Assembly (NCBI GenBank): GCA_021741945.1
Contig: JAIOWV010000091.1
Coordinates: 1-5,265 of the forward strand
Length of the DNA: 5,265 nt
Reading direction: 5' to 3'
Origin: Pontimonas sp.
Lineage (GTDB): Bacteria > Actinomycetota > Actinomycetes > Actinomycetales > Microbacteriaceae
Positions 1-4,753 of this stretch are shown here, one piece after another. Each line of letters starts with the position of its first letter. Position 1 is the stretch's first letter. The notes under the pieces were generated by a model. That model did not search any database and had not been told where the DNA came from. It worked only from the letters and a program-made list of their open reading frames with translations. A program made the position numbers and the translations under genes.

Positions 1-1169
1 TGAAGGGCAGCGTCTACTACGCCTCCAAGTCCTTCATCGCAGGCCACGTGGTCTCATGGCTTGACTCTGTGGGCCTTGGCTTTGACGTCGCAACCGGGGG
101 CGAGTTAGCCATTGCGCTTGCCGGTGGGGCTGACCCTGCGCGAATTGAATTCCAGGGCAACAACAAGTCTCACGCGGAGTTGCACCGCGCGATCTCCGCG
201 GGGGTTGGGTGCATCGTCATCGATGCACCGATTGAAGCGCAGCGCATTAGTGGAATTGCAACCGAGCTTGGTGTCGTCCAGAGCGTGATGATTCGGGTGA
301 ACACCGGTGTTCACGCCGACACTCACGATTATTTGGCCACCGCTCGCGAAGATCAGAAGTTCGGACTGTCCGTGCCTGAAGTCGCGGTGCTGGCTGGCGA
401 GATTGCGTCGATGCCAGGGCTTTCATTGGTGGGCCTGCACTCTCACATTGGCTCGCAGATTTTTGCCCTTGATGGCTTCCTGGAGGCCGCCAGCCGAATG
501 GTGGCTCTGTACGCGCAGTTGTTCGCAGGCAAGGAACGCGGCACGCTGAATCTTGGCGGCGGTTTTGGCATTGCCTACACCGAGTCCGATCGCCCGCTAG
601 CGCCAGAGGCGATGGTCGCTGCCATTGTTGATCACGTCGCGCAGAGGGCAGCAGATCTCACTGTGGCGATGCCACACATTGCTTTTGAGCCTGGCCGAGT
701 GATCTCTGGCCCCGCCGGAATCACCCTGTATTCCGCTGGGGTCGTCAAGCCGGTGTCGGTCACTGCCAAAGATGACTCGGTGGCGGTGCGCACCTATGTC
801 AGCGTTGACGGGGGCATGAGCGATAACGCGAGGCCCGCACTGTACGGAGCCCACTACAGCGCCCGTCTTGCGAACCGAGTGTCTGAATCGGAGCCAGCCC
901 TGGTCCGCGTTGTGGGCAAACACTGTGAGAGTGGGGACATCGTCGTCGACGCCGATTACTTACCCGGTGATGTGGCACCCGGTGATCTGATCGCGGTCGC
1001 TGCGACTGGCTCCTATTGCTACTCACTGGCCAGCAATTACAACGTGGTCGGGCGACCACCGGTGGTGTGGGTGGATGGTGGCTCGCACGGCCTCATGGTC
1101 GAGGGCGAATCCATCGAGGATGTGCTCGGGCGAGACCGCGGTCTCTCCCACGGACAGGCAGGAAAGTAG
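1..1169 (+). CDS. lysA: Diaminopimelate decarboxylase, 5'-truncated by window edge
   Basis: This PLP enzyme decarboxylates meso-2,6-diaminopimelate to L-lysine, the last step of lysine synthesis, in the cytoplasm (EC 4.1.1.20). The reading frame is open from base 3, giving 388 visible residues. Relative to actinobacterial LysA (about 440-450 residues, from memory) roughly 60 N-terminal residues lie outside the window. Seen in order: YASKS near the start, whose Lys (codon 27-29) is the expected PLP Schiff-base lysine of this alanine-racemase-like barrel; HSHIGSQIF (from base 438); the Gly-rich phosphate loop LGGGFGIAY (about 552-578); EPGR (687-698); the HCESGD motif with the catalytic Cys at codon 924-926; and ATGSYCYSLASNYN with conserved Tyr codons from 1014. 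These match the M. tuberculosis-type enzyme closely. Met at position 48 is internal, not the start. The stop lies 4 bp before hom, so the genes are probably cotranscribed. No truncation or missing catalytic residue is visible apart from the edge. Confidence 0.96.
   Translation, partial: KGSVYYASKSFIAGHVVSWLDSVGLGFDVATGGELAIALAGGADPARIEFQGNNKSHAELHRAISAGVGCIVIDAPIEAQRISGIATELGVVQSVMIRVNTGVHADTHDYLATAREDQKFGLSVPEVAVLAGEIASMPGLSLVGLHSHIGSQIFALDGFLEAASRMVALYAQLFAGKERGTLNLGGGFGIAYTESDRPLAPEAMVAAIVDHVAQRAADLTVAMPHIAFEPGRVISGPAGITLYSAGVVKPVSVTAKDDSVAVRTYVSVDGGMSDNARPALYGAHYSARLANRVSESEPALVRVVGKHCESGDIVVDADYLPGDVAPGDLIAVAATGSYCYSLASNYNVVGRPPVVWVDGGSHGLMVEGESIEDVLGRDRGLSHGQAGK
1132..1145. repeat. 14-bp perfect palindrome in the end of lysA, upstream of hom
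   Basis: GAGACCGCGGTCTC equals its own reverse complement. It lies inside the last codons of lysA, 28 bp before the hom start. As RNA it could form a 5-bp stem with a CGCG loop. It has no U-tract after it, so it does not look like a terminator. It may be chance in coding sequence; any regulatory role is speculative. Confidence 0.3.
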
Positions 1170-1173
1170 AGCC

Positions 1174-2481
1174 ATGAAAGATCACTACAGAAATCTTCGC
1201 GTCGCTGTCTTGGGTGGTGGCACGGTCGGCGCCCAGGTCGCCGATCGTCTGCTGCATGGCGCCGACGAGCTGGGACAGCGCTCAGGCGCAGGCCTGGAAC
1301 TCATCGGCGTCGCTGTTCGCTCGCTCGATGCTCCGCGCTCCGCTCCGATTCCAAAGAAGCTTCTCACCACCGACGCCGCCTCGCTCATTGTGGGGGCTGA
1401 CATTGTTGTCGAGCTCATGGGTGGAATCGAACCTGCACGCTCTCTGATTTTGCAGGCGCTCCACTCTGGTGCCGATGTGATCACCGCCAACAAGGCATTG
1501 TTGGCTGAGCACGGCCCGGAGTTGTTTGCTGCCGCTACTCAGGTGGGGGCACAGCTCTATTACGAAGCAGCCGTGGCTGCGGCGATTCCGATTATTCGAC
1601 CGCTGCGCGACTCTCTAGCCGGCGACCACGTGACGAAAATCATGGGGATTGTGAATGGCACCACCAACTACATCCTCGATGAGATGGACCAGAAGGGCCT
1701 CAGTTTCGAGAACGCTCTGGCAGAGGCAACCAGGCTTGGCTATGCGGAGGCTGACCCAACTGCCGATATTGAGGGATTCGACGCCGCACAAAAAGCGTGC
1801 ATCCTGTCCTCCCTTGCCTTCCACACCGCTGTTCCGCTCGGGGATGTGCACCGGGAGGGAATCGCCGCTGTAAGTGCTGACCAGATTGAGGCTGCCAAGC
1901 GCTCAGGACACGTCATCAAATTGCTGGCCATTTGCGAGCGGCTTGTTGACCCGGTTACCGGCGTTGAGGGCGTCAGCACCCGCGTTCACCCGACGCTCAT
2001 CCCTCGGACCCACCCGCTCGCGGCCGCTCACGGCGCCAACAACGCTGTCTACGTTGAGGCGGAAGCTGCTGGCCCACTCATGTTCTATGGGGCAGGAGCC
2101 GGTGGGCTTCAGACCGCCTCGGCGGTTCTTGGAGATATTGTCTCTGCTGCGAGGCGCCACGTTGTTGGCGGTCCAGGCGTTGGGGAGAGCACCCACGCCG
2201 ATCTGCCCAGCGTTCCTCTCGAGAGAGTTACCAGCCGGCTTCAAGTGAGCCTCGTGGTCAAGGATCAGCCCGGTGTTTTGGCGGCGATTGCGAAGGTGTT
2301 CAGCGACAACGCAGTATCCGTGGAAACGCTCCACCAGAGCGCTACGGGCGAAGATGAGACCGCTACGCTGGTCATTCAAACGCACCGCGCTCCAGAAGCG
2401 AGTGGCCACGACACCGTGGCTGCGTTGGAGAAAAATCCAGTCGTTGTGAAGGTCACCAGCGTGTTGCGAGTAGAGGGATAG
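1174..2481 (+). CDS. hom: Homoserine dehydrogenase with C-terminal ACT domain
   Basis: Hom reduces L-aspartate-4-semialdehyde to L-homoserine with NAD(P)H (EC 1.1.1.3), the branch point to threonine and methionine. The 435-residue product has the expected length for actinobacterial enzymes (called thrA in mycobacteria). Seen: an N-terminal Rossmann fold with LGGGTVG (residues 13-19); ANKALLA (105-111) with conserved Lys107; EAAVAAAIPI (131-140); IMGIVNGTTNYIL (156-168); and a GYAEADPTADIEGFDAAQK stretch (189-207). In that stretch E192, D203 and K207 have the spacing of the known catalytic E208/D219/K223 of yeast HSD. YGAGAGG is at 305-311. Residues about 357-435 (SLVVKDQPGVLAAIAKVF) form an ACT domain, which suggests allosteric feedback, probably by threonine as in Corynebacterium. 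The ATG at 1174 was chosen because GGAAAG (1161-1166) sits 7 nt upstream and the protein then starts just before the nucleotide-binding fold. The in-frame ATG at 1075 would overlap lysA by 95 nt. Confidence 0.96.
   Translation: MKDHYRNLRVAVLGGGTVGAQVADRLLHGADELGQRSGAGLELIGVAVRSLDAPRSAPIPKKLLTTDAASLIVGADIVVELMGGIEPARSLILQALHSGADVITANKALLAEHGPELFAAATQVGAQLYYEAAVAAAIPIIRPLRDSLAGDHVTKIMGIVNGTTNYILDEMDQKGLSFENALAEATRLGYAEADPTADIEGFDAAQKACILSSLAFHTAVPLGDVHREGIAAVSADQIEAAKRSGHVIKLLAICERLVDPVTGVEGVSTRVHPTLIPRTHPLAAAHGANNAVYVEAEAAGPLMFYGAGAGGLQTASAVLGDIVSAARRHVVGGPGVGESTHADLPSVPLERVTSRLQVSLVVKDQPGVLAAIAKVFSDNAVSVETLHQSATGEDETATLVIQTHRAPEASGHDTVAALEKNPVVVKVTSVLRVEG
2472..2478 (+). promoter_or_regulatory. 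thrC ribosome binding site favouring the ATG at 2487
   Basis: AGAGGGA lies in the last codons of hom. It is 8 nt before ATG 2487 but only 2 nt before the alternative GTG at 2481. The spacing therefore favours the ATG. The hom stop TAG (2479-2481) shares one base with the rejected GTG. Confidence 0.55.
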
Positions 2482-2486
2482 TGTCG

Positions 2487-3629
2487 ATGGCAATCTTCCA
2501 ACGCGGTCTTTTCGGTCGCTCTAGGCCGCTGGGTCCCCAGCACGCCAGGGGTTCCAGGCAGTGGCGCGGAGTGATCCACGAATATGCCGACCGCCTCGAT
2601 GTCAGTAAGGCCACCCCTGTGGTCACCCTTGGTGAGGGTGGCACCCCACTGATTGAAGCCCACCATCTCTCCGAGCTCACTGGCCTGCGGGTATTTGTGA
2701 AGTTTGAGGGAATGAACCCCACCGGCTCGTTCAAAGACCGGGGCATGACGATGGCGGTCTCCAAAGCGAAAGAACACGGCGCCAAGGTGGTGGTGTGTGC
2801 CTCGACGGGTAACACGTCAGCCTCTGCTGCGGCTTATGCCACCTACGGCGGCATGGCCTCGGCGGTGTTGGTGCCAGATGGCAAGATTTCGATGGGCAAA
2901 CTGAGCCAAGCTGTGGCTCACAACTCTCACGTCCTCCAGGTGGATGGCAACTTTGATGACTGTCTTGATATCGCGCGCGAGTTGGCGGAGAACTATCCGG
3001 TTCACCTGGTGAACTCGGTCAACAATGACCGTATCGAGGGTCAGAAGACAGCATCGTTCGAGGTCATTGATGTTCTCGGGAGGGCTCCTGATTACCACTT
3101 CCTTCCTGTTGGTAACGCTGGTAACTACACCGCCTATCACCGCGGTTATCGCGAAGAAGCCAACCGCGGTCGAATCGACCGCTTGCCTCAGATGATGGGG
3201 TTCCAGGCGGCTGGATCAGCGCCGATTGTTACCGGAGAGCGCGTTGCCAAGCCGGAGACCATTGCTAGCGCCATTCGCATTGGTAACCCAGCCTCATGGG
3301 ATTTGGCTTTGGCTGCAAGGGAAGACACCAATGGCTACTTTGGGGCCATTGACGACCCAGGCATTCTTGCTGCCCACCGCCTGCTCTCTCGCACGGTGGG
3401 AGTTTTTGTGGAACCCTCGTCGGCAATCAGCGTCGCGGGTTTGTTGGAGCGTTCGCAGGCAGGTGTCTTGCGAAAAGGCGCAACAGCGGTGTTGACCGTC
3501 ACCGGTCACGGCCTCAAGGATCCACTCTGGGCGCTGAAGAACGAAGATGGTTCCGAAGCTGAACCCACCAAGGTTCCCATTGACATTTCACACATTGCCG
3601 AGGTTCTTGGATTGGCGGCGAACAAATGA
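2487..3629 (+). CDS. thrC: Threonine synthase
   Basis: ThrC converts O-phospho-L-homoserine and water to L-threonine and phosphate (EC 4.2.3.1), the final threonine step, using PLP in a fold-type II (tryptophan synthase beta-like) scaffold. The 380-residue product belongs to the short threonine synthases. Seen: LGEGGTPLI (48-56); NPTGSFKDRGM (77-87) with K83 the expected PLP lysine; ASTGNTSASAAAY (105-117); PVGNAGNYTAYHRG (207-220), the Gly/Asn loop that binds the PLP phosphate; EPSSA (309-313); and TVTGHGLKD (337-345). Homology of the familiar kind begins at about residue 26 (QWRGVIHEYADRL). The first 25 residues are a basic extension (RGLFGRSRPLGPQHARGSRQ), longer than I expect for the family. 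A GTG at 2481 would add two residues. No good start lies closer to QWRG; the in-frame GTG at 2571 would remove that conserved segment. The 3' end overlaps thrB by 4 bp. Confidence 0.94.
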   Translation: MAIFQRGLFGRSRPLGPQHARGSRQWRGVIHEYADRLDVSKATPVVTLGEGGTPLIEAHHLSELTGLRVFVKFEGMNPTGSFKDRGMTMAVSKAKEHGAKVVVCASTGNTSASAAAYATYGGMASAVLVPDGKISMGKLSQAVAHNSHVLQVDGNFDDCLDIARELAENYPVHLVNSVNNDRIEGQKTASFEVIDVLGRAPDYHFLPVGNAGNYTAYHRGYREEANRGRIDRLPQMMGFQAAGSAPIVTGERVAKPETIASAIRIGNPASWDLALAAREDTNGYFGAIDDPGILAAHRLLSRTVGVFVEPSSAISVAGLLERSQAGVLRKGATAVLTVTGHGLKDPLWALKNEDGSEAEPTKVPIDISHIAEVLGLAANK

Positions 3630-4570
3630 GTGCGAAGATTCCCGTCGGCCGTCGCGTCAAGGTGAGTGTTCCTGCGACAACGGCAAACCTTGGCCCTGGC
3701 TTTGACACTCTGGGCATGGCGCTGACCATTGGCGATGAACTCATCGTCACCGCAACCAAAGGCGCTGGCATCACCGTTGATGTTCACGGTGTGGGAGCGG
3801 GAGAAGTGGCCACCGATGAGACCAACCTCATCGCGCGCTCCCTTGCGCACGCCTTTGCGTCGAAGGGAATCCCTGTTCCTGGCCTGCATTTGGAGGCTCA
3901 CAACGTTATTCCTCACGGTCGCGGGCTCGGCTCCTCCGGTGCCGCCATCGTTGCCGGGGTTATGGCGGCGAAAGGCCTGCTCGAGGGACTAGTGGAGTTC
4001 ACCTCCTCGGAGCTCTTGGCACTTGCAACCGATATGGAAGGCCACCCGGATAACATTGCGCCCTCCCTCTTTGGCGGGTTAACCATTGCGTGGATGACCG
4101 ATCAGGGCCCCAAGCACAAGAAGCTCAGCGTGCACCGCGGAGTTTCTCTTGTAGTCGCGGTTCCTGAAGACGCGAGTATGTCGACTTCGCTCGCAAGAAG
4201 CCTTCAGCCCGAGACCGTCCCTCACAAGGACGCAATCTTTAATCTCTCCAGGTCGGCACTCTTGATCGCGGCACTTATCCAAAGCCCGGAGCTTCTCTTT
4301 GAAGCCACGGAAGACCGTCTTCACCAGAACTATCGCGCCAGTGCGATGAAGGATACTGACTCGCTTTTGCAGTCCCTGCGCAAGCTTGGCTTTGCAGCGG
4401 TGGTCTCCGGCGCTGGCCCCTCGGTGTTGGTGTTGTGCTCGGACCCGAGCCAACGACTGGCGGTTGCTGACGTCGTTGGTGCTCATCGAGGCGGCAAGTG
4501 GACTAGCCACATGCTCACCGTCGATGAGCGAGGTGCTACAGTAGAAGAACTTCCGGCGCTCGCCGACTGA
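3626..4570 (+). CDS. thrB: Homoserine kinase (GHMP kinase family)
   Basis: ThrB phosphorylates L-homoserine with ATP to O-phospho-L-homoserine (EC 2.7.1.39), the substrate of the ThrC encoded just upstream. The 314-residue product has normal length. Seen: VPATTANLGPGFDTLG (15-30), the N-terminal GHMP motif; PHGRGLGSSGAAI (96-108), the ATP phosphate-binding loop; EGHPDNIAPSLFGG (138-151); MSTSLARSLQ (185-194), whose T187 and R191 have the spacing of homoserine-contacting Thr/Arg in archaeal homoserine kinase; DAIFNLSR (202-209); and SGAGPSVLVL (261-270), the C-terminal Gly-rich motif. The start ATG overlaps the thrC stop as ATGA, so translation is probably coupled. The upstream Shine-Dalgarno is weak (GGCGG at about 3614-3618), consistent with reliance on coupling. 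No odd residues or breaks are seen. Confidence 0.96.
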   Translation: MSAKIPVGRRVKVSVPATTANLGPGFDTLGMALTIGDELIVTATKGAGITVDVHGVGAGEVATDETNLIARSLAHAFASKGIPVPGLHLEAHNVIPHGRGLGSSGAAIVAGVMAAKGLLEGLVEFTSSELLALATDMEGHPDNIAPSLFGGLTIAWMTDQGPKHKKLSVHRGVSLVVAVPEDASMSTSLARSLQPETVPHKDAIFNLSRSALLIAALIQSPELLFEATEDRLHQNYRASAMKDTDSLLQSLRKLGFAAVVSGAGPSVLVLCSDPSQRLAVADVVGAHRGGKWTSHMLTVDERGATVEELPALAD

Positions 4571-4595
4571 CCCCAGTTAGCGCTCCGGATAGCCT
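4567..4595 (+). promoter_or_regulatory. Weak candidate promoter for rho at the thrB stop
   Basis: CTGACC (4567-4572, four of six matches to TTGACA) and TAGCCT (4590-4595, fits the TANNNT form of actinobacterial -10 boxes) are 17 bp apart. A transcript would begin near 4602 and carry a leader of about 150 nt. An alternative is the extended -10 TGC-TACAGT at 4534-4542 inside thrB, which has no recognisable -35. Either could be chance; rho might also be read from the lysA-thrB operon. Confidence 0.22.
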
Positions 4596-4625
4596 CATCA
4601 CACAACACGCCACGAAGTTCACTCA
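4593..4625 (+). promoter_or_regulatory. C-rich, G-poor stretch, possible Rho loading (rut-like) site
   Basis: In these 33 bases I count 14 C and 3 G, and no stable hairpin is obvious. Unstructured C>G RNA is what Rho prefers to load on. It sits after the thrB stop and before the leader ORF. It could serve termination downstream of thrB or autoregulation of rho, which is known for the E. coli rho leader. This is inference from composition only. Confidence 0.25.
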
Positions 4626-4631
4626 GGCGTT

Positions 4632-4637
4632 GGAGGG
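4632..4637 (+). promoter_or_regulatory. Shine-Dalgarno of the rho leader ORF
   Basis: GGAGGG lies 6 nt before a GTG at 4644. It is as strong as any ribosome binding site in the window, yet sits in the supposedly non-coding thrB-rho spacer. It is the main reason to take the 33-codon leader ORF seriously. Confidence 0.5.
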
Positions 4638-4643
4638 TCATTC

Positions 4644-4745
4644 GTGACAGAGGGACTTCGGTTCCTTCGGCCCTCAGGCAAGCCAGGCGCGTGTGTGAGG
4701 AGAAATATCACACAGTGTGATGCCACGCATCGTGGCACGAACTAG
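4644..4745 (+). CDS. Putative 33-residue rho leader peptide (upstream ORF)
   Basis: A GTG-started ORF of 33 codons fills most of the spacer. Its peptide begins MTEGLRFLRPSGKPGACVRR and ends ITQCDATHRGTN. It is basic, has two Cys (17 and 25), and has no membrane segment or domain I recognise. The frame is closed upstream by TAG at 4590, and GTG 4644 is the only start with a good Shine-Dalgarno (GGAGGG, 6 nt). The TAG stop (4743-4745) overlaps the rho Shine-Dalgarno AGGAG (4744-4748), and the rho ATG follows 8 nt later. A ribosome terminating here would cover the rho start region. The ORF runs through all three predicted leader hairpins, so its translation would melt them. I infer a regulatory leader peptide that couples translation to rho; function lies perhaps in the act of translation rather than the product. 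It could still be a chance ORF, since no comparative data are at hand. Confidence 0.45.
   Translation: MTEGLRFLRPSGKPGACVRRNITQCDATHRGTN
4650..4667 (+). promoter_or_regulatory. UUCG-capped stem-loop in the rho leader
   Basis: Bases 4650-4656 pair with 4661-4667 (seven pairs, including G-U at both 4650-4667 and 4654-4663) around a C(UUCG)G tetraloop, an unusually stable loop in RNA. A smaller GTCA-TTCG-TGAC hairpin (4637-4648) precedes it. GAGGG (4650-4654) can alternatively pair with CCCTC (4671-4675). No U-tract follows, so it is not a classical intrinsic terminator. It could be a U-less terminator for thrB, a 3'-end stabiliser or a leader element. Confidence 0.4.
4692..4721. promoter_or_regulatory. 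Overlapping inverted repeats with mutually exclusive pairing
   Basis: TGTGTGA (4692-4698) is a perfect 7-bp inverted match to TCACACA (4708-4714), with a 9-nt gap that contains most of an AGGAGA purine run. The same right arm is also part of ATCACACAGTGTGAT (4707-4721), a perfect 7-bp inverted repeat around one base. The two pairings exclude each other. As RNA this is switch-like; as DNA it resembles a repressor operator. A further direct copy of ATCACACA is at 4597-4604. The 9-bp gap does not fit a CRP site (TGTGA-N6-TCACA). Confidence 0.4.
4721..4737 (+). promoter_or_regulatory. Perfect 7-bp hairpin just before the rho ribosome binding site
   Basis: TGCCACG (4721-4727) pairs perfectly with CGTGGCA (4731-4737) across a CAT loop. 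Its base ends 6 nt before AGGAG. No U-tract follows. It lies in codons 26-32 of the putative leader ORF, so a ribosome reaching that stop would open it. It could modulate ribosome access to rho. Confidence 0.4.
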
Positions 4746-4748
4746 GAG
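4744..4748 (+). promoter_or_regulatory. rho Shine-Dalgarno, overlapping the leader ORF stop
   Basis: AGGAG lies 5 nt before ATG 4754 and fixes the rho start. Its first two bases are the last two bases of the leader ORF stop TAG. Confidence 0.75.
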
Positions 4749-4753
4749 ACAAC

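Noticed and set aside
1075..1173. Upstream ATG for hom at 1075
   Set aside because: It would add 33 residues encoded within lysA that do not resemble the family, and ATG 1174 has a well-spaced ribosome binding site.
1903..2493. 196-codon open frame on the minus strand opposite hom
   Set aside because: It lies fully antisense to a well-supported hom, its product resembles no family I know, and it has no plausible ribosome binding site context. Long antisense frames are common in GC-rich coding DNA.
1..4570. Novel system among the lysA-hom-thrC-thrB genes
   Set aside because: All four are standard aspartate-family enzymes with intact motifs in a conserved actinobacterial order; nothing points to a new function.
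4650..4675. Classical intrinsic terminator after thrB
   Set aside because: The hairpin is present but no run of T follows, and the region overlaps a plausible leader ORF; described as a stem-loop instead.
4692..4714. CRP/FNR-type operator TGTGA...TCACA
   Set aside because: The half-sites are separated by 9 bp rather than the 6 bp of CRP sites; kept only as an unassigned inverted repeat.
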